Origin: Gordonia paraffinivorans NBRC 108238
GTDB taxonomy: Bacteria > Actinomycetota > Actinomycetes > Mycobacteriales > Mycobacteriaceae
Direction of reading: 5' to 3'
Length of the DNA stretch: 64,000 bases
Assembly: GCF_000344155.1 (NCBI RefSeq)
Contig: NZ_BAOQ01000009.1
Coordinates: 1 to 64,000, forward strand
The position numbers and the translations under genes are program-made. Of the stretch, positions 1 through 10,253 are shown piece by piece. Under the pieces are notes generated by a model. That model was not told where the DNA came from. It saw only the letters and a list, made by a program, of their open reading frames with translations, and ran no database searches. Position 1 is the first letter of the stretch. Each line of letters starts with the position of its first letter.

Positions 1-1536
1 GCCTGAAAACCCCCGAAGTCCGATCGCAATACTCCCACCCTGCGCGAGTGCGAACGCATACTTCAGCACGGCGTCGTTCTCTGAGTAGTAGTTGTGCACG
101 ACGTCAGTTACAGCGTCATTCAATGGACGCCAGTCCTGCTTCCGTCCCTCTGCCCCTCCCAAGAGATGCATCGTCTGAATTGACGGTGCACCTTTGCTTG
201 TAGCGAGCGTTTCGGCGGCTGTGATCATCGCCCGAGCACCGAGGCTGTGGCCGACCAGCACGTAGCTCTCGACGCGAGTACGCGCCAAGATGCCCGCGAG
301 AGCCACGCCAGTACGGTCTGCTCGGACCATCGCACTGTGCCAGGGATTCTTCGCTAAGTCGGCAGCCAGCAGTGCAGGTGCCACAGGGGCCAACTTCTTC
401 GCCGCGACACGACTTGCCTTCGCAGCCGCTCCGACGGCTCCCTCAACCAGCTGTCGGGCACCGACGTTCCTCAGGACCATCGCTCGGAGTGCCGACAGCT
501 CTTTGCTCCCCCACCGAAGCAAGAAGATCGGCGAGTCGGGATATCGGTCCTGGATCACCTTTATCGCGGGTCCCCAGTTTGGGTTCTTCTCCGTCATGAA
601 TCCGCGGGCCACAATTACCGGGATTCCGTCGCCGTCGCTGAACTTTTCGATCTTGAATGACTTGTCTTCGCTGAGATACGCGTTCGTGACACTCGCGCCA
701 AGCGCTGTTCCCAGGGCAGCTCCGAGGGCGGCCACGACGTAAGTACCTCCGACCATGCCGAAGCCACCCGCTGCGACCGCACCGCCTCCGAGCAGCGCAA
801 GTCCGTAACTCGCTGCGGCGGCGCCACTGTAACCAGCCAGCGCACCAATTGCTCCTCCGACAGCCGGAGCAGCAAGAAACCCCCCGGTGGCAACGACGCC
901 CGCGGCTGCAGCCCCAGCCATTGCAATTCGCGACACCCGACTGAGGTTGCGACTGTCAAAGACTCTCAACTTTTCGTAGTCTTCGAGCGAGTCGACCTGT
1001 TCGCCCGCCCGCTCGAAACTGGGCAGTTCGTGACGATGCTCGGCGCAAAACCTCGGGACCCGCAGCGATCCGAACGACCGTCGCGCCATATGCGCGCATC
1101 GCGGCGACGCGCATCGCAAGGTTGGGGAACCACAAGTCTCGCAAAGATACGCGGGCACCTCAATGCCCGATGTTCGAACCTTCCGATGCGGGCTGAACGT
1201 AAAGCACCCCGAACACCATCCGTCTCGAGTTGTGTCCGTCAGCGCGTCGATGAGTTCAGCGATTCCCGCGGCGGTCTTCTCATGGGCATCTGCCTGCGCA
1301 CGGTGGCTCTTCTTCTTTTCTGCGAGCTTGAACCTGCGGAACTGCTTCTCATGTTTTGCGAACGCCCAAGCGTTGTGAACGAGCGCGGCGTTGCGCATCA
1401 TCGCTTCGTCTCCGGTGAGCTCGGGTTCGATCGTCTCGAGTGTCCCGCTCAGTTCCAGCTTCCGGCCCATAGGAGAACGAACTTCACACTTCATGCCGTC
1501 GTGCGAGACAGGCGTGTAAGTGACAGTTGCAGACAC
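1..1536 (-). CDS. DUF726 family alpha/beta hydrolase with Cys-rich N-terminus (3' end beyond window)
   Basis: The frame is open from a GTG at 1536 (preceded by AGGAGA) to the window edge, giving 512 visible residues and no stop, so the C-terminus is missing. Residues 105-170 hold a zinc-binding-like set: C108/C111, C132/C135, C142, C147, H150, C164 and H167. Residues about 195-290 are Gly/Ala-rich and hydrophobic, as in membrane hairpins. The remainder reads as a DUF726 (TMCO4-like) serine hydrolase: a VIVARGFM segment, FLLRWGSKE, the nucleophile elbow GHSLG with Ser431, and NYYSENDAVLKYAF near the end. The family is thought to be lipase- or esterase-like, but the substrate is unknown. The gene starts 131 bp after jetC on the same strand, where a jetD nuclease gene would be expected. 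Its composition looks less GC-rich than jetABC. A role as a defence effector is inference only. Confidence 0.8.
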   Translation of the reverse strand, partial: MSATVTYTPVSHDGMKCEVRSPMGRKLELSGTLETIEPELTGDEAMMRNAALVHNAWAFAKHEKQFRRFKLAEKKKSHRAQADAHEKTAAGIAELIDALTDTTRDGWCSGCFTFSPHRKVRTSGIEVPAYLCETCGSPTLRCASPRCAHMARRSFGSLRVPRFCAEHRHELPSFERAGEQVDSLEDYEKLRVFDSRNLSRVSRIAMAGAAAAGVVATGGFLAAPAVGGAIGALAGYSGAAAASYGLALLGGGAVAAGGFGMVGGTYVVAALGAALGTALGASVTNAYLSEDKSFKIEKFSDGDGIPVIVARGFMTEKNPNWGPAIKVIQDRYPDSPIFLLRWGSKELSALRAMVLRNVGARQLVEGAVGAAAKASRVAAKKLAPVAPALLAADLAKNPWHSAMVRADRTGVALAGILARTRVESYVLVGHSLGARAMITAAETLATSKGAPSIQTMHLLGGAEGRKQDWRPLNDAVTDVVHNYYSENDAVLKYAFALAQGGSIAIGLRGFSG

Positions 1537-1667
1537 GAAGCTTCTCCTCTATTCGATAGCAAGACCCGAGATAAAGGTACTGGGACAGCCTGACGAAGCC
1601 CGAGTGAACGCCTGAACGTGCCGCATCGAGTCTCAGCCAATAGACGGGCACTTCGCCGTTCGGTGCG

Positions 1668-4600
1668 TCACACCGACAACTGACTCCCCGACCGCCGCAG
1701 CTCCGAGAACGCCTTGATCGTCGTCGACACCGCGGACGCAGTCGGCCGTGAATCCGCCCCGGCCTCGGTCTTCGACACCATCACCACGTTGTCGACGTAC
1801 GGCTGGATGGTGCTGGTGTTCTGCACGGTGGCGACGATGATCAGCTGGAACCCGAACTTGCGGAACGCACTCAGCGCCTGCTGGGCGAACTGCGGGTCGG
1901 ACTTCGAGAATGCCTCGTCGAGCATCAGCTGGGCGAAGATCGGCCGGTTGTCCTTGCCGTTCGGGCTGGCCAGGTTGAAGCTCAGCGCGCCGGCGAGGCA
2001 GAACGCCATCAACTTCTCCTGCTCACCGCCGGAGTTGTCGCCGGCGTTGGAGTAGGTGCGGATGATCTCGCCGCTCTCGGCGTCGAGCTCCTCACAGTAG
2101 AAGTCGAACCGGTTGCGCACGTCGAGCGCGTCCCGCGTCCACTGACGGTCCTCCGGGGTGTTGCCGGCGAGTCGTTCACGCAGCAGCAGGATGTCGGAGT
2201 ACTGCTCCAGGATGGCCTGCTCGTCGCCGAAGCTGACGGCGGTCGCCCGGTTGGAGATCTGACGCGCCTTCTCGGTCAGCTCCTCCACCGCGGCGAGCTT
2301 CTTGCGGCCCGGCACCAACCGCAGACGAGTGCCGCGGTTGAACGCCACCGCACCGAGGCCGGTGTTGACGCGCTCGATCTGTTCGACGATGCGGCGTTCC
2401 TCGGCGTCGGCGGCCATGTGCAGGCCCAGGATCGCGCCCGGCGCCTGCTCGGTGATCAGGCGGCGCATCCGCTCGTAAGCGGCCGGCAGCTCGCGCTCGT
2501 CGATACGCCGACACACCGCGACGTAGTCGTGGATGCGCTCGTCGAAGTCGTCGCTGTCGTTGGGGATGGCGTCCGGGAACTCCTTGTCATAGGTGTCCAG
2601 GATGCGGGCCAGCTCATCGCGCGAACGCCGTGCGTCCGAGCGCATCCGGTCACGCTCGCGGGCGCACGCCTTCATGATCTCCTGACGGTACGGCTCCGGG
2701 TGCAGCACGTCGAGCGTTGCCGACAGGTCCTCGACGAAGCCGTCGAGGGTCTTCTCCGCCTGCGCGGAGATCGCCTCGGGCTTGAGCCGGTCGAGCAGAT
2801 CGAGCAGCTGGGTGCGGCGCTCGTCGTGCTTGGCGATCTTGTCCCGCACCAGCGCGGCCTGCGAGATCGCGTGCCGCACCTGCTCCCACAGGTCCTCGGC
2901 CTTGCGCTGCAGCGCCTCGACGTCGGGGTTCTCCTCCATGAGGAGGTCGTACTGGTCGGTGAGCTGATCGACGCGATCGTCGACGGAGTCGACGTCGATC
3001 TCGTTCCACTGCGTGAACTGCTCGCACACCCGGCGGTAGGCGTCGCGGCGCTTCTCCTTGGCGGAGCGTTCGCGGTCGAGCTCGGCGCAGTCCTCACGCG
3101 CGTCCTCGAAAGCCCTTTCCTCGTAGGCCAACTCGTCGCGGAGCGCGGAGATCTTGGACTCGACGTCACCGACGAAGATGTACTGCGACCGGCGCAGCTG
3201 CTGGCGGTCGTCCTTGACGGCGAGCTTCGCCGAGTCCTTGCGCAGGCCCTGGTCGGTGACGGCCTTGGCGTGCTGACCGAACTCGTTGGGGCTGTCGACG
3301 CACATGTGGTTGCCCAGGCGCGCCAGGATCGTCATCGCCTCGGCGGCACACGGATGCTTCGGGTCGACGGGACGCAGCTTGGACGCCAGGGTGCCCGGCT
3401 CGACGTCCGGCATGGGCCGGGTCTCGGCCTGGTGCAGCTGGATCCGCCCGCGCATGTCGTGCGAGTTGACGAAGCGCAGGGCGGCGCGGAAGTGCTTGTC
3501 CGGCACGAGGAGTCGGAGTCCGGCGTTGCGCAGAACCTTCTCGACGGCCAGGCGCCAGCGTTCCTCGTCGGGGTCGAGTTCGACGAGCTCGGCGACGTAC
3601 TTGAGCTCCGACTCGTCGATCTGCAGCGCGTGCGCGATCATGCGGCGCATCTCGTGCTCGGTGCGCGGCAGCGCGCTACCGGCCTGCTCGACGCGGCTCA
3701 GCTCCTCCTGCGCGGTGTCGCGGCGGGTACGCGCCGCGACCTCGCGCGCGAGCGCCTCGGCGTAGTGGGCCCGGCCGGCCTCGAGCTGGTTGTCGAGCTT
3801 GGTGGCCTCCTCGAGGAGTTCCTCGCGCAGCGACCAGAAGCCCTCGGCGTTGGTCGGGGGCGAGAAGCCCAGCGCAGAGATCTTGTCCTCGTAGGCGTTG
3901 CGTCGCGCGGTGACCTCGGTGCTGAGTTTCTGCGCGCCACCGAGCTGCTCGCGCAGCGGGGCGAGGTCGCCGGTCGACGTCGCGATGCGGGCCAGCAGCA
4001 GGCTGTGGTCCTGGCGCAGCTGGTCGTGCTGGGTGGTCAGCGCCGCGAGATCGCCGTCGAGCCGGGCGATCTGGTCGTCGAGGTCGGCGATCTCCGGCTC
4101 GGCGTTGCGGATCCGCAGGTTGTTCACGTACGCGCGAACGGTGGCGGAATCGATCGTGTCGAGCACGCTGAACGTGGCCGACTCCCCCGCGTACCGCTCG
4201 TGGATCTCCTCGATGTTGCCGAGGATGGTGCGCTTGCGGCGGGCGATGTCGAGCAACTCGCGGGCCTCCACGAGCGGGTCGATCTGCTCGAGCGCGTCGG
4301 AGATGCCCACGATGGACGTCGGGGCGTCGAGCATGAACTCCCGCACGAACTGCGCCAGACCGCCGACGCTCTTGAGCGACTTGGCCTTTCCGAGCAGCTG
4401 CTGGGCGGCCTCGGAGGCGCGGATGCCGATCAGCGAGTACAGCGTCGACAGGTACTTGCCCTCGCCAGGGCCGCCCTTCCAGCCGCGCTCGCGGAACTTG
4501 GCCGAGTTGTGGTTGGACGCGGCCCACTCGTTGCAGACGTCGACGATGTCGGCGTCGCCGTCGTAGATGAAGTAGGCGCTGTGGGCGTCGGTCATCTTGC

Positions 4601-5012
4601 CGGCGGCCAGCCACTTGAGGACCAGGCCGGTGATCGACGTGCCCGAGGTGGACGTGTAGGTGACGGCGATCGCCGCCCACGCGGGACCGGTCCCACGCAG
4701 GTACATGATTTCGCGGTGCGCACCCGCGCCGTCGCGCTTCTCGCCCCAGGCGCCGCGCACGTACTTGCCGACGGTGCGCTTGCCGCTCGACGACCCGGCG
4801 GCGGTGGCGTCGCTCGAGGCGTTGAAGTTGCGGCGGTGGTCGGGCAGGAACGCCAGCGAGATGGCGTCGAGCAACGACGACTTACCGCTACCCGATGAGC
4901 CGGTGATCAGAGATCCGTTGGCGCTGAACGGGATCGAGTGATACCCGTCGAACACGCCCCAGTTGATCAGCTGCAACCGGGACAGGTGGTACTGGTCGAC
5001 CTGCCCGCTCAC
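1668..5012 (-). CDS. jetC: Wadjet JetC / MksB, SMC-like ATPase
   Basis: This 1114-residue protein has the split ABC ATPase layout of MukB/MksB/JetC. A Walker A motif (GSSGSGKS, residues 38-45) lies near the N-terminus and long charged coiled-coil arms fill the middle. An NSGGEQEK signature (from residue 993) and a LMLDEAF Walker B (1029-1035) lie near the C-terminus. JetC forms the DNA-entrapping motor with JetA (kleisin) and JetB; in Wadjet the complex extrudes DNA and JetD cleaves circular plasmids. The ATG overlaps the jetB stop as ATGA, so translation is coupled. After the stop there is no jetD, only a 131-bp gap and the DUF726 gene. The product is therefore either a Wadjet core whose nuclease is elsewhere or an MksBEF-type condensin. 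Confidence 0.92.
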   Translation of the reverse strand: MSGQVDQYHLSRLQLINWGVFDGYHSIPFSANGSLITGSSGSGKSSLLDAISLAFLPDHRRNFNASSDATAAGSSSGKRTVGKYVRGAWGEKRDGAGAHREIMYLRGTGPAWAAIAVTYTSTSGTSITGLVLKWLAAGKMTDAHSAYFIYDGDADIVDVCNEWAASNHNSAKFRERGWKGGPGEGKYLSTLYSLIGIRASEAAQQLLGKAKSLKSVGGLAQFVREFMLDAPTSIVGISDALEQIDPLVEARELLDIARRKRTILGNIEEIHERYAGESATFSVLDTIDSATVRAYVNNLRIRNAEPEIADLDDQIARLDGDLAALTTQHDQLRQDHSLLLARIATSTGDLAPLREQLGGAQKLSTEVTARRNAYEDKISALGFSPPTNAEGFWSLREELLEEATKLDNQLEAGRAHYAEALAREVAARTRRDTAQEELSRVEQAGSALPRTEHEMRRMIAHALQIDESELKYVAELVELDPDEERWRLAVEKVLRNAGLRLLVPDKHFRAALRFVNSHDMRGRIQLHQAETRPMPDVEPGTLASKLRPVDPKHPCAAEAMTILARLGNHMCVDSPNEFGQHAKAVTDQGLRKDSAKLAVKDDRQQLRRSQYIFVGDVESKISALRDELAYEERAFEDAREDCAELDRERSAKEKRRDAYRRVCEQFTQWNEIDVDSVDDRVDQLTDQYDLLMEENPDVEALQRKAEDLWEQVRHAISQAALVRDKIAKHDERRTQLLDLLDRLKPEAISAQAEKTLDGFVEDLSATLDVLHPEPYRQEIMKACARERDRMRSDARRSRDELARILDTYDKEFPDAIPNDSDDFDERIHDYVAVCRRIDERELPAAYERMRRLITEQAPGAILGLHMAADAEERRIVEQIERVNTGLGAVAFNRGTRLRLVPGRKKLAAVEELTEKARQISNRATAVSFGDEQAILEQYSDILLLRERLAGNTPEDRQWTRDALDVRNRFDFYCEELDAESGEIIRTYSNAGDNSGGEQEKLMAFCLAGALSFNLASPNGKDNRPIFAQLMLDEAFSKSDPQFAQQALSAFRKFGFQLIIVATVQNTSTIQPYVDNVVMVSKTEAGADSRPTASAVSTTIKAFSELRRSGSQLSV

Positions 5013-5875
5013 CAGTCGTCTCCTTCGTCTCCGTAGGCGTCCGCGTCGTCAAAGTCCCGGCCGTCGTGATCACGGGCATCGTCGGTATCCAACTCGCCGG
5101 GATCGGCGGCGCCCTCCGGGGGCTCCTCCCCCTCCTCGCCGGAGCCGATGAACTGCTCGAACTGCTGCTGCAGGTCGGTGATGACGGAGGCGGTCATGAC
5201 CGCCGAGATCACCGGGCTGATCACGTAGGTGTCGGCGTCGTCGCGCTGCTTGCGCAGGAACTCCAGTTCCTCCATCTTGTCGATGGCGCGCTCGATGCGC
5301 TTGTCGAACAGGGCGAGGTCGCGGTCGATGGTGTTGGTGACGCCGGCGAAGAGCTCGTGGATCTCCTCGCGGGTGATCAGCACCGGCTCGTCGCGCGCGG
5401 CGCGGATGTACTTGGCCAGGTGCAGCGCCAGGATGGCGTCGTAGGTGTGGATGGTCTCGCGCTTGAGGATCCGCCGGCCCCACCGGGACTCGTAGCCGGC
5501 CTGCTCGACGAATGCGACCTGCAGCTCGTCGACGATGCGCAGGCGCAGGTCCAGCTCAGAGAGGCGCACGCGCAGCGCGTCCTGGTACTCGGCCACCCAC
5601 GACCACAGCTGCGGCTGCCGGTCGCCGGAGATGTAGCGACGGGTCAGCAGGTTCTGCAACGCCCAGCAGGCGCGGTCGGGCAGCTCGCTGACGTCGCCGT
5701 CGAAGCGCGGTGCGCTCGTGGCGTGCGACTGCGCGGCGGTCGCCGCGACGGTCGGCAGGTCGTCGAAGCCGGCGTACTCGGATGACAAGGCGTCGGTTTC
5801 CCTGGCCTCCGTCTCCGGCGTATCGGCCTCGGCGGTCTCGGGACCCTCGTTGACGGTCTCGTCGGTGGTGGTCAT
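5009..5875 (-). CDS. jetB: Wadjet JetB / MksE (DUF4194)
   Basis: This 288-residue protein sits between the kleisin and the SMC gene, the invariant place of JetB/MksE, a KITE-like winged-helix subunit that docks on the kleisin. The first 60 residues are acidic and low complexity, the middle (about 75-235) is a folded helical domain typical of DUF4194, and the tail is again Asp/Glu-rich and probably disordered. The ATG at 5875 overlaps the jetA stop and the stop overlaps the jetC start, so all three are read as one unit. A longer open frame continues upstream inside jetA, but it is antisense-style shadow sequence (Arg/Pro-rich), so the ATGA junction was taken as the start. Confidence 0.88.
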   Translation of the reverse strand: MTTTDETVNEGPETAEADTPETEARETDALSSEYAGFDDLPTVAATAAQSHATSAPRFDGDVSELPDRACWALQNLLTRRYISGDRQPQLWSWVAEYQDALRVRLSELDLRLRIVDELQVAFVEQAGYESRWGRRILKRETIHTYDAILALHLAKYIRAARDEPVLITREEIHELFAGVTNTIDRDLALFDKRIERAIDKMEELEFLRKQRDDADTYVISPVISAVMTASVITDLQQQFEQFIGSGEEGEEPPEGAADPGELDTDDARDHDGRDFDDADAYGDEGDDW

Positions 5876-7392
5876 TCGGCGTCGACCTCCGCAGTCGGAA
5901 TCGGTTCGATGAACGTCAGGTCGGGGACGTCGATGACGTGGTCCTCCCCGACGAGGGACCGGAATCGCACGGTGGTCATCGGTATCTTCTCCCCCGGTTT
6001 CGCCTGTTTCTGCGCCCACGACCACAGCACGATGACGTGCGCGAGGTACGGCTCGTCGAGCCCCTCGATCACCTCGGTGAGCGGGACGGGCCCGTCGGCG
6101 ACGGCGCTGTTGACGGTCTCGGTGAGCTCGACGGTGTCGACCTGGCCGGTCAGCGATGCGAACGCCGAGAGGTCCGCGGCGTCGTGGGCCGCGGGCAGTG
6201 CCGGGGCGGGCGGCACGTGCTCGCGGATCTCGAAGGTCAGGCGTCCGATCGAGTTGACGGTCGGGGCGGCCAGCGGCAGCTCGTAGCCGAGGCGGCGGTC
6301 GGCGAGCGAGGACTTGAGCAGCTCGTTGGCGGTGGCCAGCGCGTCGTTGAGCTGCCGGGCCAGGCCGCGGCTCTGCTCGAGGGTGCCCGACGCGACGAAG
6401 CGCCGGATACGACGCGCACACCGTTGCCGGGTGCGGCCGACCTCGGCCATCTGCTCGGACACGATGCTGAAGAAGTTGTCCATCACCGACCGCAGTCCGG
6501 CGTCCATGCCCGGGAAGTTCTCGATGATGGTGTCGATGTCGGCCTGCAGCCGAACACGACGCTCCGGATCCTGGATCATCTGCACGAACGCCTGGTACGA
6601 CGCCGACTGCGACGACTGCAGCAGCGCCTCGTAGTCGTCGAACAGCTGGCGCTGGCGGTCGCGGTAGGCGAGATCGGAGTCACCCGGGTCGTCGAGCAGC
6701 GCGGTGGTGATGCGGTCGAGCATCGCCCCGTACTGGCCGATGTCGGAGATGATCTGCTCCATCTGATAGGCGATGGCGCGGGCGGAGTCCTCGGCGACCC
6801 GCAGGTCCGGCGGCGGGCGGCGGCCGGCCTCGAGGTCGGCGAGCTCGGCGTCGAGCTCCTCCATCTGGGCCTCGATCTCCGAGCGGATCTGCTCGGGATC
6901 GTTGGTGACCTGTCCGGCGACGCGGCGCAGCTCCGAGGCGATGCCGGTGATCGAGCCGCCGGTGGCCACCGAGTCCTCGCGGCGCTGGCGGCGCATGAAG
7001 TCCAGGACCGAGCGGGCCTCGCTGGTGAGGTGGCAGATATTGGGTGCGTTGGGGTCGCTGGTGTCGGTGACGCGGTGCAGCCAGCCCTGCCGCGCCCACA
7101 GCTTGACCAGTTCGAGGCCGGTGGGCTGGTCGTCGGAGAGTTCGAGCTGGGTGAGGTCGCGATCGAGACGCATCGTCAGCTCGGGTTCGCTCATCTTGGC
7201 GCCGTAGTCCAGGTGGCGTTCCATCAAGGTGACGTAGAGAGCCGAGTTCGACGCCGCGAACAGCCGGACGGCCGCCGACTTCTGCAGCGAACGGTTCGCC
7301 TCGAGGGCGTCGTGCAGCGTGACCTGCGCAGATTCCGACGGCGCAGCTGCGCGCCCGACCTCGTGCTGAGCCGGGAAGGCAGAACTCTCCAT
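5872..7392 (-). CDS. jetA: Wadjet JetA / MksF (DUF3375), kleisin-like subunit
   Basis: The 506-residue product fits DUF3375/JetA/MksF, the kleisin that bridges the SMC dimer. It is largely helical: an N-terminal winged-helix region ([17 protein letters not shown], then [11 protein letters not shown]), a central long-helix segment rich in Glu/Gln/Arg (about 135-330), and a C-terminal winged-helix region ending at the jetB junction. The ATG at 7392 is preferred over the longer frame reaching 7575, because the extra 61 residues are Arg-rich and the longer start would overrun the gap behind the upstream gene's stop. A 133-bp gap separates it from the Gre/UDG fusion gene, so jetABC may have its own promoter there, though no clear -35/-10 pair is visible. 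Confidence 0.88.
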   Translation of the reverse strand: MESSAFPAQHEVGRAAAPSESAQVTLHDALEANRSLQKSAAVRLFAASNSALYVTLMERHLDYGAKMSEPELTMRLDRDLTQLELSDDQPTGLELVKLWARQGWLHRVTDTSDPNAPNICHLTSEARSVLDFMRRQRREDSVATGGSITGIASELRRVAGQVTNDPEQIRSEIEAQMEELDAELADLEAGRRPPPDLRVAEDSARAIAYQMEQIISDIGQYGAMLDRITTALLDDPGDSDLAYRDRQRQLFDDYEALLQSSQSASYQAFVQMIQDPERRVRLQADIDTIIENFPGMDAGLRSVMDNFFSIVSEQMAEVGRTRQRCARRIRRFVASGTLEQSRGLARQLNDALATANELLKSSLADRRLGYELPLAAPTVNSIGRLTFEIREHVPPAPALPAAHDAADLSAFASLTGQVDTVELTETVNSAVADGPVPLTEVIEGLDEPYLAHVIVLWSWAQKQAKPGEKIPMTTVRFRSLVGEDHVIDVPDLTFIEPIPTAEVDAE

Positions 7393-7500
7393 CGCCGCCT
7401 CACGTGGATCTCGGGGACTACAGGACCCGAGGTAGTGTGCCACGTCCCGCAAACCGGGCATCAGTCTGGGCAGCGAGCAGAGTGGCAGTCGCCGCTCAGG

Positions 7501-7516
7501 TGTCCGCGCCCGGACA
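7501..7516 (-). terminator. short hairpin after the Gre/UDG gene
   Basis: TGTCCG and CGGACA form a perfect 6-bp stem around a 4-base loop. It lies 10 bases past the stop of the upstream gene and about 110 bases before jetA. There is no T-run, so it is at most a weak or attenuating terminator. Confidence 0.3.
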
Positions 7517-7525
7517 GTAGCCGCC

Positions 7526-9028
7526 CTACTCGCTGTAGCCGTATAGGAGCCTCGCAGCCGTTGCGTACTTGGCACTCAAGTCTTTGTGAACGCGGTCGAT
7601 GTACTCCGCAGACTTCTGGTCAGGGTTGATCGCCCGTTCACTCGTGTGAAAAGTCGGGATCGATCTGATGCCGGCCACCGACCGCGGGGCGATCTCCCCC
7701 GCCAACAGCCCCCAGATTCGCTTCGCCACGACACCATTGAGGATCACGACTTCGATGTCGGGAGTCAGCGCGAGGAAATCCCGCAGCGCCAATGCAGCAC
7801 GGCGGTCAGTATCGGTCGTCTGCGGATGAGGCTTTGGCCACGGGTACGCATTCCACGAAACTATGTCCGATACAGCGATACCGGCCTCGTTGAGGAAGAA
7901 CTTCTGACGAGCAGCAGTCAGGTCCGCATTCTCGAGGCAGATCATGCCGGACCCATCAGTCTTGCCAAGGTCTGTCTTCGGGCCTGGGTCCTGCATAAGC
8001 GTCAAGAGTCTCGCCTTCACTCCGCCGTAGGTCGGCGCCACATACGGAATCAGTGTCTTGCGTTCAGTTCGCAGTCTGTCGACGTACTCATTGATGGACC
8101 TCACTTGTGGCTCGTATCGACGCCGGTACAAATCGTCTCGGTATGCCTTGTCCTTACAGCGCTGAAGTGACAACGCTTCCGCCGCATTGGCCGCAGTCGG
8201 CACCTGCCGGGCTCCTCCTGTCTGGCGAGGAGGGCGACCACTCGGGTGCCTCTGGCCCTCTGCAAGCGGTGGCATTCGAAAGCCGGGTTCTACGCTCTCG
8301 ACGACCAACGAAGCTCCGGCGGGCAGGTGAACCTTGTCACCGGCTCGACGACGCCTCACGGCCTGCCCCATCGGAGAGTCGTACGAGATGGTTTCGTACT
8401 CGGTGTCGGTGTGGCGCTCTGTGAGCACAAAGGTGTCGCGATGCCCGTCTAGGTATCGGACCGTCACGATCGAACCTGCCACCACCCAATCGTCGGTCGG
8501 GCCCCAAGCGGCGAGTTTGTCACGGTCAACGATGTACTGTTCGCGGCCGATGATGAGTCCACGCTGCCGCTCTTTCACTTGGCGGAGTCGCTGCTCGTAC
8601 CGCCGATAATCGGCGAGGAGGTCACCGCCGTCTCGGCACTCAGCCAGCTTTTCCAGGAGTTCCTTCTCCTGCTTGGCAAGCTCTTCTGCCGCAATGTCGT
8701 ACTGCTCCAGCTCCCGATCAAAACACACCGGCGTGGCGTCTCCGGGCGAAGTAACAGTCGCCGATTGCGTGGCGTCCGCACTATCTACCGCGTCCCCACC
8801 CGCCGCGCTGGCCTCCTCAACCGACAGGTCTGTCCCGGGTACATGATCGGTGTTGGCAGTCGCTCTCCTTGATTTCGGCTTCTTCGTTTGCCGCCGCCCA
8901 GAGTCTGGGCTGTCGGCGGCACGCTCGCGTATCGACGTCTTCAGAGTCTCCGCGACACGGTCCCGGAGCTCGCGAAGCAGACTACGAGGCTGTTCCATTC
9001 GTCGCATGGTAGTAACAGAACAAGGCAT
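7526..9028 (-). CDS. GreA/GreB-like domain fused to a uracil-DNA-glycosylase-superfamily domain
   Basis: This 500-residue protein has four parts. Residues 1-100 are basic then acidic and probably disordered. Residues 104-175 form a charged coiled coil. Residues 182-247 resemble the FKBP-like C-terminal domain of GreA/GreB: GSIVTVRYLDG, then SPMGQAVRRRRAGDKV. Residues about 286-470 resemble the UDG superfamily: LMQDPGPKTD (motif A-like), WNAYPWPKP, VVILNG, and HTSERAIN (motif B-like). The coiled coil plus Gre fold suggests RNA polymerase or nucleic-acid contact, and the UDG part suggests base recognition or excision; neither activity is shown. ATG 9028 is chosen because GGAG sits 5 bases upstream; ATGs at 9007 and 8998 lack a ribosome site. 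It lies directly upstream of jetABC on the same strand and looks less GC-rich than its neighbours. Confidence 0.7.
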   Translation of the reverse strand: MPCSVTTMRRMEQPRSLLRELRDRVAETLKTSIRERAADSPDSGRRQTKKPKSRRATANTDHVPGTDLSVEEASAAGGDAVDSADATQSATVTSPGDATPVCFDRELEQYDIAAEELAKQEKELLEKLAECRDGGDLLADYRRYEQRLRQVKERQRGLIIGREQYIVDRDKLAAWGPTDDWVVAGSIVTVRYLDGHRDTFVLTERHTDTEYETISYDSPMGQAVRRRRAGDKVHLPAGASLVVESVEPGFRMPPLAEGQRHPSGRPPRQTGGARQVPTAANAAEALSLQRCKDKAYRDDLYRRRYEPQVRSINEYVDRLRTERKTLIPYVAPTYGGVKARLLTLMQDPGPKTDLGKTDGSGMICLENADLTAARQKFFLNEAGIAVSDIVSWNAYPWPKPHPQTTDTDRRAALALRDFLALTPDIEVVILNGVVAKRIWGLLAGEIAPRSVAGIRSIPTFHTSERAINPDQKSAEYIDRVHKDLSAKYATAARLLYGYSE

Positions 9029-9103
9029 ATGCGCTCCGATCCCGTCCAGGCTCAAGGACGGTTGGCGTGCGCTGGCGAAGCGACTCGCGTCTATTCTGAG
9101 CCA

Positions 9104-10219
9104 ATGGTGATGGCAGATCGTCCCGAGGTAGAGACCGCATCCGCTCCGCTGACGGCGTTGACTGTCATCGGCCTGGCCCAGAACATGCTGAACGGACTCG
9201 CCCGGGTTCCGTTCACGAAACCGTGGTCCGGCCCGTCGGGGCTGCTCGACAACATCGGCCAGGCGGTCACGCGCCAGACCATCCGATCGTTCATGGGCTA
9301 CTCGGCGGGACTGCCCATCGAGGAGTTCCGGTCGATGGAGAAGATCCTCGATCAGATCTGCCGCGTCGTGATGCCGCCCTTCGTCGAGTTCACCGACGGA
9401 GTGGAACTCACCGACGACACCGTCGGCGGAATCCCCGGCCTGTGGTGCCGCGCCAAGGCGTCGACCGACGCCTATGTGGAGGACGACGAGGACAAGCAGG
9501 CGATCGGCGCGACGATCCTCTACCTGCACGGCGGCGGGTACGTCGGGACCACCCCGATGATGTACGCGTCGTTCGCGTCGTCGCTGGTAAAGATCACCGG
9601 CTTCGAGGTGTTCATCCCCGACTACCGGATGGCCCCCGAATTCCCCTACCCCGCAGGCGTTCTCGACGCCGCGGAGGTGTACAAGGACCTCATCGGGCGC
9701 GGGGTGACGCCGGATCACATCATCGTCGCCGGCGACTCGGGCGGCGGCGGGCTCGCGGCGTCGCTGGTCTCCTACCTGCATTCGGAGGGCATGCCGAAAC
9801 CGGCCGCACTCGCCCTGTTCTCCCCCGAGATCGACCTCGACCTCGACCATCCGTCGGTCACCGAGAACGCCAAGCTCGACGTGCTGCCGTGGAACATCCC
9901 GGTCACCCCCTACCTCCACGGCATCCAGCCGAACGACGAGCGGGTGTCACTGACCAACGCCGATCCGGATCCGGAGTGGGTTCCGCCCACCTTCATCTGC
10001 TGGGGGCAGGACGAGATGTTCCGCGACGGCATCCGGGAGTTCGCGGCACGGCTCAAGGAAGCCGGGGTCCCGACCCACACGATCGAGGAGCGCGGCATGT
10101 TCCATGTCTTCCCGATCCTCATGCCCTGGGCAGAGGCGTCGAAGCGCGTGTTCCGCGCGCTGCACGAGCTCGCCCAGGAGCACGTCACCACCGACCCGGC
10201 CGCGATTCAGACGCACTGA
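9104..10219 (+). CDS. alpha/beta hydrolase-3 family esterase (HSL-like)
   Basis: The 371-residue product carries the marks of the hormone-sensitive-lipase group: the oxyanion-hole HGGGY, then the nucleophile motif GDSGGG, and downstream a conserved Asp (GQDEMF) and a His in RGMFHVFP that would complete the triad. Enzymes of this family hydrolyse short to medium acyl esters; the natural substrate is unknown. There is no signal peptide, so a cytosolic location is likely. The open frame extends upstream to 8888, but that part overlaps the divergent Gre/UDG gene and is not protein-like, so ATG 9104 is used (a second ATG lies at 9110). It converges with the ZIP gene with only 34 bp between them. 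Confidence 0.85.
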   Translation: MVMADRPEVETASAPLTALTVIGLAQNMLNGLARVPFTKPWSGPSGLLDNIGQAVTRQTIRSFMGYSAGLPIEEFRSMEKILDQICRVVMPPFVEFTDGVELTDDTVGGIPGLWCRAKASTDAYVEDDEDKQAIGATILYLHGGGYVGTTPMMYASFASSLVKITGFEVFIPDYRMAPEFPYPAGVLDAAEVYKDLIGRGVTPDHIIVAGDSGGGGLAASLVSYLHSEGMPKPAALALFSPEIDLDLDHPSVTENAKLDVLPWNIPVTPYLHGIQPNDERVSLTNADPDPEWVPPTFICWGQDEMFRDGIREFAARLKEAGVPTHTIEERGMFHVFPILMPWAEASKRVFRALHELAQEHVTTDPAAIQTH

Positions 10220-10253
10220 CGCTCGCAGCACGATCTCCGAGGCCTCGTATGTA

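Noticed and set aside
290..1593. Several plus-strand open frames at the left edge
   Set aside because: They are shadows of the minus-strand DUF726 gene, which reads through the whole stretch with clear family motifs.
2418..4898. 826-residue plus-strand open frame opposite jetC
   Set aside because: It is an antisense shadow caused by GC-rich third positions; the minus strand holds a full SMC ATPase with Walker A, signature and Walker B.
9029..9919. Upstream extension of the Gre/UDG frame to 9919
   Set aside because: This part overlaps the esterase gene on the other strand, is Arg/Gly-rich, and has no link to the Gre/UDG domains; GGAG before ATG 9028 gives the better start.
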